This document shows positions 1-7,561 of a stretch of 64,000 nt of DNA, piece by piece. The number at the start of each line of letters is the position of its first letter. Positions within the stretch are counted from its first letter, which is position 1. The notes beneath the pieces were generated by a model that saw only the letters and a list, made by a program, of their open reading frames with translations, made no database searches and was not told where the DNA came from. The position numbers were made by a program, and so were the translations under genes. This DNA is from Candidatus Thiodiazotropha sp. (ex Epidulcina cf. delphinae) (lineage in GTDB: Bacteria > Pseudomonadota > Gammaproteobacteria > Chromatiales > Chromatiaceae), in assembly GCA_025656455.1 (NCBI GenBank), contig JAHXHS010000010.1, forward strand, positions 62,001-126,000, written 5' to 3'.

Positions 1-57
1 TTTGGCACCCAAATTATCGATTAAGTCCCTTGCGTCTACCAATTTCGCCATTCCCGC
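1..57 (-). tRNA. tRNA-Leu(UAA), 5' half, interrupted in the anticodon loop and cut by the window edge
   Basis: Read on the minus strand from 57, the sequence gives the acceptor strand GCGGGAA, a leucine-type D arm (GCGAAATTGGTAGACGC) and the 5' anticodon stem AGGGA followed by CTT. A normal gene would then read AAAATCCCT. Here it continues AATCGATAATTTGGGTGCC, which cannot close the anticodon stem. The break falls where tRNA-Leu(UAA) group I introns insert (after U34). The continuation contains GGGTGCC, which could pair with the exon end GGGACTT as an internal guide, using G-U pairs and one mismatch. The 3' half lies outside the window, so an intron, a disrupted gene and a tRNA fragment cannot be separated here. 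Position relative to tRNA-Cys and tRNA-Gly matches E. coli leuZ. Confidence 0.7.
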
Positions 58-73
58 AAGAATGAGGCGCAAC

Positions 74-102
74 ATCTTACCCAACTTTCCCTTTTCAAAC
101 AA
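74..102 (-). promoter_or_regulatory. Probable sigma-70 promoter of the tRNA-Leu gene
   Basis: On the minus strand a -35 TTGTTT (97-102) is followed after exactly 17 bases by a -10 TAAGAT (74-79). The stretch just downstream reads GTTGCGCC, the GC-rich discriminator typical of stable-RNA promoters. The expected start point is about 10 bases before the tRNA 5' end at 57. An intact promoter argues that the interrupted tRNA gene is still expressed. Confidence 0.5.
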
Positions 103-315
103 CGACTAAGCGAATTATTTTTCAAACTTCAATATAAACAACCACCTACCCTAATTTTGGCAAAAAAATTGGGATAGAAGCTCAGAAAATTATTACAAGG
201 TTTGGGATTCTCTTAACGGTTTAAAGGACAAAATTCCTTTTCAACCAGAAAGTTAGTTGCAACTTCTCCATTTCTTATCTATAGTCCGAATAGAGAGAAC
301 TTTTGGAGAACCTTA

Positions 316-635
316 GTGCTGACCGAATGCCAGCAAGCTACCTACCCGTTCATTCGAAGTTACCACCAGCGGCGTGGTTGTACGCCCAAGCTGATTGAAA
401 TTGCTGACGGTATCGGCATCAGCTCCAAAGGGGTGATGCATTGCTACCTCAAGGCAATCCTGCGGACTGCCTGGAAAATCAAGCAAAACAAGGATGGGAC
501 AGTTACACTACTTCCCGTCAATCAAACAATGCAGCCGATCAATTATTTGGCAGAGCGCATATAGATCCCGGGTGTGGTCATGGGGTAAATGCGTTCCTAC
601 GAAACCAGCAAACATATGCATACAACGGACAGGTA
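316..635 (+). pseudogene. Degraded LexA-like repressor (N-terminal winged helix plus a scrap of the linker)
   Basis: From a GTG at 316 the frame encodes 82 residues matching a LexA N-terminal DNA-binding domain: LTECQQATYPFIRSY near the start, then EIADGIGISSKG and a recognition-helix-like MHCYLKAI. After roughly 50 residues the similarity weakens and the frame ends at 564. Another frame just downstream shows VNAFLRNQQTYAYNGQ at about 585-635, which resembles the stretch of LexA-type proteins before the catalytic serine. The Ser/Lys protease domain is gone and tcmP starts immediately after. I read this as a lexA-like or phage-type repressor broken by frameshift and truncation. A short stand-alone HTH protein remains possible. 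The AT-rich stretch 103-315 upstream shows nothing else recognisable. Confidence 0.5.
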
Positions 636-641
636 GTCAGG

Positions 642-1799
642 ATGAAGGAATCAGAACACTATAAAGGCAGGGAACACAGTGGCATCAAACATTTTCTGCT
701 CGAAAGCTATCTCGAAAGACTATTCATGATAATTGGTCAATATGAAAGGCGGATATGCTACATCGACTGCTTTTCAGGCCCTTGGAAGGAAACAGACAAA
801 AACCTGGCTGGTACATCAATCGTGCTTTCATTGAAGGTCATGCAAAAATGTCGCGACAGCCTACGCAAGCTTGGCAACTCCGTCGGATTCAGGGCCTTGT
901 TCGTTGAGAAGGATAAACAAGCCTATAAAAAGCTTGATACCTATCTGAAAAAAATCCAACTGGATGGCATCACGACGGAAGCCATAAATGGTGAGTTCCA
1001 CAGTTTGCGTAGCGAGATACTGAGTTGGTGCGGTCCTAGGGATTTTGCGTTCTTCTTCATTGACCCAAAAGGCTGGAAGAATACTATTGAGGTACCCATA
1101 CTAACACCTTTATTGCAACGCCAGCGGTCCGAATACTTGATCAACTTTATGTATGACTTCCTGAACCGCGCCCTTATCCAAGAACCATTTCAGGAGGATA
1201 TGAAGGCGATATTCAGCAAGGCCCCTGATACATCAGGCATGTCTCCCAAGGAAAGAGAAAAGCACCTGATACAGCTATATCGAGACAGCCTCAAATCCAT
1301 CCCAGCCAAAAATAATGACAGGCTGCGATCAGCCTATGTAAGCGTTCTGGATAGTGTCAAAGATAGGACAAAATATCACCTTGTGTATCTCACTCGTCAC
1401 CCGTTGGGGATCGTGAAATTCATGGATGCCTCAGAAAAAATGGAGATTGTACAAAAACAAGTACGTGCTGAGACAAAACAAAAAAGACGGATCGAAGCGA
1501 CGGGACAGAAGGAACTCTTCCCAGCTGAAGCCGACACTGTAACCAGCGAGGATGCAATCGATATCGAGGTGGTAAAGGACTACTGGTTAGATAGGCTTTC
1601 AGAGTCGCCACAAATATTTCAGGCTGAAGATCTGGCAGATATGTTGGAAGAAACAAACTGGTTTGAATCCGATCTGCAGCAGGCTTTCAAGGACCTGTCA
1701 GATGAAGGTAAAGTCATAAATCTTGACGCTCGTAACAAGCGCCCGATGAAACCCGTGCACTTTGACAAGCGCGAGCGCCTACAAAGGATACAACCATGA
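642..1799 (+). CDS. tcmP: Three-Cys-motif partner protein TcmP
   Basis: The 385-residue protein matches the TcmP family, so named because its gene regularly sits next to one for a three-Cys-motif (Gp37/Gp68, DUF5131) protein, as here. Visible marks are YIDCFSGPWK near residue 40 and FFIDPKGWK near residue 140, resembling the nucleotide-binding loops of Rossmann-type methyltransferases. The C-terminal third is charged and helical. The start is set at ATG 642 because homology begins there; the open frame extends back to 441 through the LexA-like remnant, and no strong ribosome-binding site is visible. Its stop overlaps the next start by four bases (ATGA), indicating translational coupling. Biochemical function is unknown; occurrence in phage and accessory regions suggests a mobile, perhaps defensive role (inference). 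Confidence 0.85.
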   Translation: MKESEHYKGREHSGIKHFLLESYLERLFMIIGQYERRICYIDCFSGPWKETDKNLAGTSIVLSLKVMQKCRDSLRKLGNSVGFRALFVEKDKQAYKKLDTYLKKIQLDGITTEAINGEFHSLRSEILSWCGPRDFAFFFIDPKGWKNTIEVPILTPLLQRQRSEYLINFMYDFLNRALIQEPFQEDMKAIFSKAPDTSGMSPKEREKHLIQLYRDSLKSIPAKNNDRLRSAYVSVLDSVKDRTKYHLVYLTRHPLGIVKFMDASEKMEIVQKQVRAETKQKRRIEATGQKELFPAEADTVTSEDAIDIEVVKDYWLDRLSESPQIFQAEDLADMLEETNWFESDLQQAFKDLSDEGKVINLDARNKRPMKPVHFDKRERLQRIQP

Positions 1800-2554
1800 C
1801 AACACAATCCACCATTGAGTGGACCGAACAGACTTGGAATCCGGTAACCGGATGCACCAAAGTATCTCCTGGGTGCAAACACTGTTATGCCGAAACGATG
1901 GCACGACGACTTGAGGCTATGGGAGTAAAGGGATACGAAAATGGCTTTGGGCTTTCACTGTTACCCGAGCGCTTAAATGAACCACTAAGACGCATGAAGC
2001 CAACGATATACTTTGTCAATTCAATGAGCGACCTCTTTCATGAAGAGGTACCTGATGCCTTTATCAGACAGGCCTTTGAGGTAATCAAGCAGACACCTCA
2101 ACATACCTATCAGATACTGACTAAGCGGGCAGAAAGGTTATCTAAATTCTTCCAATCATACGAAGCACCAAAAAACGCCTGGCTTGGCGTGTCAGTGGAA
2201 AACAGAAAAGATGGGCTGCCAAGAATTGATGAACTCAGAAATATCCCGACACACATCCGCTTCCTATCTGTGGAGCCACTACTTGAAGACCTGGGAAAGA
2301 TTGATCTGCTTGGAATTCATTGGGTTATTGTCGGTGGCGAGTCCGGACCGAATGCTCGCCCCATGAAACCAGAATGGGCGATCCATGTTCAACACCAATG
2401 TGAACAGCAAAACGTGGCTTTCTTCTTCAAGCAATGGGGTGGCTGGGGTGCAGATGGCAGGAAGCGCGCAAAAAAACAGAATGGCAGAATATTAATGGGT
2501 AAAACATGGGATGAGATGCCATCTGTCGAATCGATGTCACCAGTATGCCGTTAA
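1796..2554 (+). CDS. DUF5131 / phage Gp37-Gp68 family three-Cys-motif protein
   Basis: The 252-residue protein opens with WTEQTWNPVTGC and carries three cysteines, C20, C27 and C30 (C-x6-C-x2-C), followed by YAETMARR. This cluster resembles the iron-sulfur cluster-binding loop of radical-SAM-like enzymes and defines the three-Cys-motif proteins found in phages and mobile islands. FLSVEPLLE and IVGGESGPNARPM near residues 160-190 are also typical. It overlaps tcmP by four bases, so the two are almost certainly made together. The pair is more A+T-rich than the leftward genes beyond 2,667, in line with horizontal acquisition. Substrate and reaction are unknown. Confidence 0.85.
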   Translation: MTTQSTIEWTEQTWNPVTGCTKVSPGCKHCYAETMARRLEAMGVKGYENGFGLSLLPERLNEPLRRMKPTIYFVNSMSDLFHEEVPDAFIRQAFEVIKQTPQHTYQILTKRAERLSKFFQSYEAPKNAWLGVSVENRKDGLPRIDELRNIPTHIRFLSVEPLLEDLGKIDLLGIHWVIVGGESGPNARPMKPEWAIHVQHQCEQQNVAFFFKQWGGWGADGRKRAKKQNGRILMGKTWDEMPSVESMSPVCR

Positions 2555-2666
2555 ATTGAGTTAGCCCGGAGTATGTCGAAAAACACCCATCCATGTCGAG
2601 AAAAGCAGCAAATTCAGATTGGATGTCGAAACGCACCTCATTTAGCGCCCATAAGCTCCACATCGC

Positions 2667-3410
2667 TCAGATCTCCACGACCCAGTCTGGCCTGAAATCA
2701 GAATTCAACGCACTCGGGGCGTAACCACGAGGGTTGCAAACCACCCGGGTGCCGGAGATCTCATAGTCGAATGAATCGTGTGTATGCCCGTGGACCCAGA
2801 GTGCCGCCCGGTCGCTACCCATCAGCGCCTCAAGATTACTGGCGAAGGCCGGAGCCAGAAGATCCCGGGCATAGCGTTGCGGCACCGAGTGCGATGACGG
2901 GGCGTGGTGGGTCACAACCACTGTCTTACCGGCAAAGGGTTCTCTCATACGGCTTTCCAGCCAGCGCCGGCTTGTCTGGTGCAGCTTGACGGCATCCTCG
3001 GGAGTGAAACGCCGACCGCCATTTTGAATAATCGCAAAATCGTTCATCCCCTGCCGCGCACACTGGGTGGCGAAAAACCTCTCCCCCTCCCCAAAGAGGG
3101 CAAAATCCGTCCACAGAACACTGCCCAGAAAACGGACACCGCCGATCTCGACCTCACCATCGCTAAGCAGATGGATAGGGTCCGGCGCAGCAGATTTCAG
3201 CTCATCGATCAAAGCGATATCGTGATGATAGAACTCATGGTTGCCTGGTACGTAGATCACCGGCGTATCCGGAAAACAGTCCTCGGCCCAGCGCAGGCCC
3301 TCCACGCCCACGCCGATATCACCCGCCAACACCACCACATCGGCATCGGTTGCCGGCGGTTCGAAATCACCGAACTCGATATGCAGGTCACTCAGGATAT
3401 GGAGCTTCAT
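2667..3410 (-). CDS. Calcineurin-like metallophosphoesterase
   Basis: The 247-residue protein has the full metallophosphoesterase signature: D8 and H10 in SDLHIEFG, D31 in LAGDIGVG, GNHEF at 56-60, the THHAPS histidines at 168-169, and HGHTHDS with H207, H209 and H211. These residues build the dinuclear metal site. No signal peptide is visible, so it should act in the cytoplasm on an unknown phosphoester, perhaps a nucleotide or nucleic acid. The start ATG follows AGGGTTATCCC. It is transcribed away from the accessory block and has no close operon partner. Confidence 0.85.
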   Translation of the reverse strand: MKLHILSDLHIEFGDFEPPATDADVVVLAGDIGVGVEGLRWAEDCFPDTPVIYVPGNHEFYHHDIALIDELKSAAPDPIHLLSDGEVEIGGVRFLGSVLWTDFALFGEGERFFATQCARQGMNDFAIIQNGGRRFTPEDAVKLHQTSRRWLESRMREPFAGKTVVVTHHAPSSHSVPQRYARDLLAPAFASNLEALMGSDRAALWVHGHTHDSFDYEISGTRVVCNPRGYAPSALNSDFRPDWVVEI

Positions 3411-3456
3411 GGGATAACCCTACATCAACAAATCCCACCCATGTGTTATTTTTATT

Positions 3457-3575
3457 GGCTCTTCACCACATCGAGTGGGCAGGAAAAAAATACGACCATT
3501 CCGGTCATCGGTAGAAACGTGAATTGGCGGCCCATTCATGCGCTTTCTCTTGCCCATTCGATCAGGGGAAGAGCC
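3457..3575. repeat. Palindromic element with GGCTCTTC ends (copy A), in the 3,411-3,787 gap
   Basis: The arm at 3,457-3,481 pairs with the arm at 3,551-3,575 (21 of 25 positions), giving ends GGCTCTTC...GTGGGCA. A second, larger copy of the same arm pair fills the cmoA-cmoB gap at 38,846-39,243. Right after copy A, at 3,580, lies TATTAACCCGG, the end motif of the other repeat family. The rest of the 377-base gap holds no gene I can support. Confidence 0.55.
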
Positions 3576-3787
3576 TTTTTATTAACCCGGGTTGGATCAG
3601 CTTCCGGTTGCTCCAGGGTCGGCCCCTTGATTTCGGGTTCCTCCGCAGCAGGGGATTTCCAGCCGGTCAGCTCCTCATATCGAGGTTGGGCATAGGCACG
3701 GCAGGGCCGTATACATTGAACCCCTCGGCTCGCTGGCGCCGCCCTCCTATACACGCAGCTGATGCCAGTAGTCGCGGGAACAGGTCC

Positions 3788-4213
3788 TTACCCTGAATCC
3801 AGAAAACCCTCGCTGATCTCAACGATGTTTCCATCCGGATCGGACACCCAGACAGTACGCCAGCCGGGAATGGCGTCGTCAAAATCCATCGGCCCTTGCA
3901 TGACATGCGCCGCGCGGCCCATCTCCGCCAACTTGGCGTCGACGCTGTCTACCTTGAAGGCCAGGTGGCGGATCGTCGGATACCAGGGCCCGTCATGCGT
4001 CGGCGCCGGCAGCGGCGAATCCTCCCTGGCCTGGAACAGCTCAAGGTAGAAGGCGCAGTCTTGCATCTTGATGAAAACGATTTGCTCGTTCTCATCAACC
4101 GGAAAGGCCCGTACGCGCCGAAAACCCAGGTAGTTCGTATAGAATGCCTCCGTGGCAACCGGGTCTTTGCAGGCCAACGCCACGTGCGACATTATCTGCA
4201 TGGGCATAGTCAT
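3788..4213 (-). CDS. VOC (glyoxalase/bleomycin-resistance/dioxygenase) family protein
   Basis: This 141-residue single-module protein has the paired beta-alpha-beta-beta-beta repeats of the vicinal oxygen chelate superfamily: MSHVALACKDPVATEAFYTNYLGF at the start and WVSDPDGNIVEISEG at the end. Likely metal ligands are H10, E58, H83 and E132, all at the expected places, so a metal-dependent lyase or dioxygenase activity is possible. The substrate cannot be read from sequence. The start at 4,213 (or ATG 4,207) is chosen because GGAGG lies just upstream and homology begins there; an upstream in-frame start at 4,318 would add 35 unrelated residues. Confidence 0.8.
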   Translation of the reverse strand: MTMPMQIMSHVALACKDPVATEAFYTNYLGFRRVRAFPVDENEQIVFIKMQDCAFYLELFQAREDSPLPAPTHDGPWYPTIRHLAFKVDSVDAKLAEMGRAAHVMQGPMDFDDAIPGWRTVWVSDPDGNIVEISEGFLDSG

Positions 4214-4341
4214 ATCCCTCCATTGTGTCCGCCGCAGGGAAACAGCGGCGGGTATGATCTTACGGGCGAACCAGCGACAATGGTCGAGGCTCGCCTGTCT
4301 CCAGATCACCGTTGACAACTGTATTCCGGTCCACCGGGGCT

Positions 4342-4505
4342 AAGGGCCTCGGAAAAAAAGATTTAACCCAAACTACTTGTCTTCTTGCCCGCCTTCTTTG
4401 TTGTAGCTTCGGTTACGTAGGCCCGGCTACGCGCCCTTCGCTACGCCTCGAAGGCAGGCAACAATCCGGCGCATTTTGGGTTAAATCTTTTTTTCCGCGG
4501 CCCTA
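4342..4505. repeat. 164-bp inverted-repeat element touching the stop codon of the next gene
   Basis: Arms 4,342-4,372 and 4,475-4,505 are inverted copies containing GGAAAAAAAGATTTAACCC, perfect over 22 bases at 4,351-4,372 / 4,475-4,496 and nearly perfect to both outer ends (TAAGGGCC). The roughly 100-base centre is G+C-rich and itself self-complementary in parts. No ORF lies inside. The right outer end (CTA, 4,503-4,505) forms the TAG stop of the leftward gene at 4,503-5,063. The structure is that of a miniature inverted-repeat element and could also act as a transcription end. Confidence 0.65.
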
Positions 4506-5063
4506 AACTCTCTCGTGCAGCATCAGCGCGCCTTCGTCCGCTCGCGTCAGGAAATACCGCTTGCCGCATATCAAGACCTTTACCTTATTTACCCTATTCA
4601 TTTGCGGATTGTCCTTCAGATTCTGAACAACGTTGGCCTCGATTTCCGGCAGCTGTCTCGTCATCTCCTCTGTCTGCTCCGAAGTAAGATCGACGTCTGG
4701 TGAGATCCGTCCCTGCGCTTGGATCTGATCGAGCACAGCTTGCGTTATCAGCGTCCCGCCATCAAGTTCCCAGGTAATCGTCATCTCTATCCCTACCGTC
4801 ACAGGAACATTCGGCTGCAGGGACTGGGTAATCGTCATCAGCATCATACCCGACCTCTGTATCTCGACTTCGGTCGTCGACGCGCCGCCTTCTACCGTCG
4901 GAGAACTTAAAAGCATATCCGTCGCGGCCGTGTCCCCCTGCTCGAGGGCCGTTACCGTCTCCTGGATGTCGCCCTCATCCTGGTTCTTCAAGGCCTCCGT
5001 GACATCAGTAACAGACCACTTTCCAACGAAGTTCTCTTCGCTCATTCGCTTCTCGGTTTCCAT
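4503..5063 (-). CDS. Hypothetical protein, 186 residues
   Basis: I do not recognise a family. The protein is acidic, has no signal peptide or membrane segment, and alternates short helices and strands: a helical N-terminal part with ALKNQDEGDIQETVTALEQG, a central beta-rich part with MTITWELDGG, and a C-terminal KVLICGKRYFLTRADEG. The ATG at 5,063 is supported by GGAGG nine bases upstream. It is the last gene of the leftward run beginning near 17,991, 158 bases after the DUF1566/SnoaL gene. A 92-bp repeat lies in that gap. Its stop codon is the edge of the 4,342-4,505 palindrome. Confidence 0.6.
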   Translation of the reverse strand: METEKRMSEENFVGKWSVTDVTEALKNQDEGDIQETVTALEQGDTAATDMLLSSPTVEGGASTTEVEIQRSGMMLMTITQSLQPNVPVTVGIEMTITWELDGGTLITQAVLDQIQAQGRISPDVDLTSEQTEEMTRQLPEIEANVVQNLKDNPQMNRVNKVKVLICGKRYFLTRADEGALMLHERV

Positions 5064-5139
5064 CTACTCGACCCTCCTATCGATAACCTGTGGCTGCTTC
5101 GCTCATCCGTACTTTTCCCACCAGGGGAATAAGAAACCC

Positions 5140-5231
5140 TCTGTTTAGAAACCCGTAGGTCACGTTGCGCAGCTACGTGACACCCCCCTTGAGTCAGGTA
5201 GCCGCTCCGCGTCAACCTGACCTACGACTGA
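5140..5231. repeat. 92-bp repeat, copy 1 (perfect inverted match to 62,332-62,423)
   Basis: Positions 5,140-5,231 equal the reverse complement of 62,332-62,423 base for base. The unit is itself palindromic: CGTAGGTCACGTTG near one end mirrors CAACCTGACCTACG at the other, with a smaller hairpin on each side. The CTA at 5,222-5,224 inside the element is the TAG stop of the leftward DUF1566 gene, so insertion set or reset that gene's 3' end. Confidence 0.85.
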
Positions 5232-6697
5232 CACTTTGAAGGAGTGCTAGCGACGTGACGCAGGATCTTCCCATTTTTCAGGTAGAATGCCCCTTCAAGC
5301 CTGATGGAGCCGGCTTTCTCTGTCATGACACCCGCCGTGTATAAAATGATATCTTTAGAGCCTGCGAATCTCTCCAAGGAAACCCCTTGTATTCTGCCGG
5401 TTTCCGGGGCAAGACCTGCCGACAGGAATCGAGCGATTGCTTTCTTTCCCCTCACCACGCCATCGATGGTTGCCAGTTCGGCATCCTCCCGATAATGTTC
5501 GCCTAAAAGGTCATCGATATCGCCCGACGCAAGGCGCGCCAGATGGTCCCTCAGGAAAGCCCGGCCGGGTGGAATCACCGCAGTTCGCACAGCGCGAACA
5601 TCCTGTCCATTCTCAGGGTCAATCCAATAAACACTCCCGTAGAGGAAATTGGCGTTCCAGACAAGACCGGCCTTAGCGTCCTTCACATCACAGCTCCATA
5701 CCCACATCCTGTTCGAGAACACGGGATCAATGCACAAGCCGCCATCGGATTTTGGCTGGGTTATGATCGACGATAGTTCCTCTATCGTCGGCAACCGCCA
5801 GTCCGAATAGCCGCACCAGCGCTCTCTGTTCAGGGCGCATATATGCTCTTTCGCATCAGACCATCGTCCGTAAGCCTGCCGGTGCCCTCTTTGCCACATG
5901 AGTCCGGTCGCCCTGTCCGTGACAGTCCCATCAAAATTATCCAGGAAATCATTCTGGAAGCCTCCGGCGTCGTTGCAGAAGTCTTGATTCCAATCGTAAC
6001 CCTTACAGTAGAACCGGTTGGCCCTTATAACCTCCCCAACCTCCTCCAGGGAGCGATTGGTGAAGTCGACCGGTTCTGACCGCAGTTTAACCGCATTCGC
6101 CTTTGCCTCGATCTTGCCTCCTGCATCCACATCGGAGTAAAACGCTTGCTGAAGAGGGAAGGCCGTCGTCCGCACGGCTCTGATGTCCTGTGCATTGTTC
6201 ACTTCCAGGCAGAACACACAGCCGTAATCAAAATTGATCGCCCAGGCAAACCCTGCTCCCGCCCAATCTCGCCCAGTGCCTTCCCCGCCCCGGTCGCAAC
6301 TCCAAAACCACATTCGGTTGGAGAAGACAGGGCTGACGAATAAGCCGTCATTCAGGGGTTCCCGCGTCATTAGCGACGCCAGTTCTTCGAGAGTTGGGAG
6401 ACGCCAATCTCCATAACCGGCAAAGTGCTCACGATTAAGTCGGTCAATATAAGGTTGCGCTTCATCCTGTCGGGCATAGTCAGGGGCATTCCCTTTCTGC
6501 CACATGAGACCTGTCGCCAGGTCGGTGACTGTAGCGTCCCCGTTTTCACGGAAGTCGTTCTTGAAGTCGCCTTCTTCGTTGGCGTAATCGCTACTCCAGG
6601 GGTACGATTTGCTGTAGAAGGCGCACTTTTTCAACATATCTCTGACATCGCCGTTTGAGAGCGTCGCGGGCTCGGAACGCAATTGCATACTACCCAT
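5222..6697 (-). CDS. Double DUF1566 (Lcl C-terminal-like) protein with a C-terminal SnoaL-like domain
   Basis: The 491 residues hold two homologous DUF1566 units. Each has TVTDLATGLMWQ or TVTDRATGLMWQ, then GYGDWRLPTLEEL or GYSDWRLPTIEEL, FSNRMWFWSCD or FSNRMWVWSCD, and DIRAVRTT or DVRAVRTA, at about 10-185 and 215-375. Residues from about 380 on form a SnoaL/NTF2-like domain (HYREDAELATIDGVVRGKKAIARFL, GKILRHVAS) closely resembling the repeats of the 7,562-9,601 protein. DUF1566 is usually a surface or ligand-binding module, but there is no signal peptide, so a cytoplasmic place is likely. AAAGGAGGTG precedes the ATG. Its stop lies inside the 92-bp repeat. Confidence 0.8.
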   Translation of the reverse strand: MGSMQLRSEPATLSNGDVRDMLKKCAFYSKSYPWSSDYANEEGDFKNDFRENGDATVTDLATGLMWQKGNAPDYARQDEAQPYIDRLNREHFAGYGDWRLPTLEELASLMTREPLNDGLFVSPVFSNRMWFWSCDRGGEGTGRDWAGAGFAWAINFDYGCVFCLEVNNAQDIRAVRTTAFPLQQAFYSDVDAGGKIEAKANAVKLRSEPVDFTNRSLEEVGEVIRANRFYCKGYDWNQDFCNDAGGFQNDFLDNFDGTVTDRATGLMWQRGHRQAYGRWSDAKEHICALNRERWCGYSDWRLPTIEELSSIITQPKSDGGLCIDPVFSNRMWVWSCDVKDAKAGLVWNANFLYGSVYWIDPENGQDVRAVRTAVIPPGRAFLRDHLARLASGDIDDLLGEHYREDAELATIDGVVRGKKAIARFLSAGLAPETGRIQGVSLERFAGSKDIILYTAGVMTEKAGSIRLEGAFYLKNGKILRHVASTPSKCQS

Positions 6698-6803
6698 CGG
6701 TACACCTCCTTTGAAAACCGGTTCACAGTTTGGTTTTCAGGCTGTTGTTCTTAAATGGCGGGCTAAAGCGCAAAGCCAACCGGTAGGCAAAATGCCAGTC
6801 TAC

Positions 6804-7241
6804 TCATTCCGCCAACGCTTCGGCCTCGGTGTAAGTGATGTCATACGTTGCCTTCAAGATGGGTGTCGGGTCAAAGAAATTCTCGAACTTGACGACCTTG
6901 CCGTCCACAAATGTGAAGACGTGGATCGAGAAGATCTCAAACATCCGCTTGGTGCGCTGAACCCTGGCCGTTTCGTGGATCAGAACAACCACTCTGTTCT
7001 CCTCAGACATCATCCACTCTCGTTCAATCTTGAACGTTGTGGTCTCGCCAATATTGCTCGCGACATACTTGATGATCGCGTCAATGCCGAAAAACGTGCC
7101 TCCTCCCCTCATTTCCGGGGGAGCGTTGTCGGACCATTGAACCTCCGGCGCCATGAGATCCTGGAGTCTTTGCCTATCGCCCTTAGCTAGGGCTTCATAC
7201 ACCTTTATAACCAACTGCTTCGGGTCTGTTAACATGGTCAT
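6804..7241 (-). CDS. SnoaL-like / nuclear transport factor 2-fold protein
   Basis: At 145 residues this is a single NTF2-like domain: an N-terminal helix pair (VIKVYEALAKGDRQRLQDLMAPEVQW), GIDAIIKYVASN, and a C-terminal sheet ending FTFVDGKVVKFENFFD. Such proteins are ketosteroid-isomerase or polyketide-cyclase relatives, or non-catalytic pocket proteins; the residue pattern does not fix a reaction. GAGGAG precedes the ATG. It is one of four genes in this run carrying this fold, 106 bases before the DUF1566/SnoaL gene and 320 after the MBL/SnoaL gene. Confidence 0.8.
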   Translation of the reverse strand: MTMLTDPKQLVIKVYEALAKGDRQRLQDLMAPEVQWSDNAPPEMRGGGTFFGIDAIIKYVASNIGETTTFKIEREWMMSEENRVVVLIHETARVQRTKRMFEIFSIHVFTFVDGKVVKFENFFDPTPILKATYDITYTEAEALAE

Positions 7242-7369
7242 TTCACTCCTCTGATGGTTCGGGAGCCGATCCCTGAACCACCGTACGGACTATCCTCGCC
7301 TCCGAGCGGATCATACGCGGTGGCGGACGTCCTAGTGTGGTGTTTCGCGGCAAGGCGCAGTGCGCAGGC

Positions 7370-7490
7370 AATGGCCTGAGTCCTTGTCAAGCACTGCAAC
7401 GCCGCCGCGGGACACCACAGGAGCGCCCGAAGGGTTGCTCTGTCAGCATCCATGACCGCGTTGCGCCTCTTGTAAAGGACTCAGGCCATT
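7370..7490. repeat. Inverted repeat inside the 7,242-7,561 gap
   Basis: AATGGCCTGAGTCCTT at 7,370-7,385 is perfectly complementary to AAGGACTCAGGCCATT at 7,475-7,490. The enclosed segment is very G+C-rich and contains further partial symmetries. No ORF with recognisable content lies in the 320-base gap, so the element looks like another palindromic insertion between two genes of the same leftward run. Confidence 0.55.
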
Positions 7491-7561
7491 CACGGCGAGG
7501 CGCGCCTTGTCCTGGACGCTGACAGACCAACTGAACCCATCATTATCATGCTGAAGGGGTA

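Noticed and set aside
1..57. A normal tRNA with an unusual anticodon arm
   Set aside because: No choice of loop lets AGGGA pair with the following bases, so the standard fold cannot close.
441..641. Long N-terminal extension of TcmP
   Set aside because: The extra 67 residues are out-of-frame or linker scrap of the LexA-like gene, and TcmP similarity starts at ATG 642.
3524..3796. ORFs on both strands in the 3,411-3,787 gap
   Set aside because: They run through the palindromic element and show no conserved pattern or ribosome-binding site.
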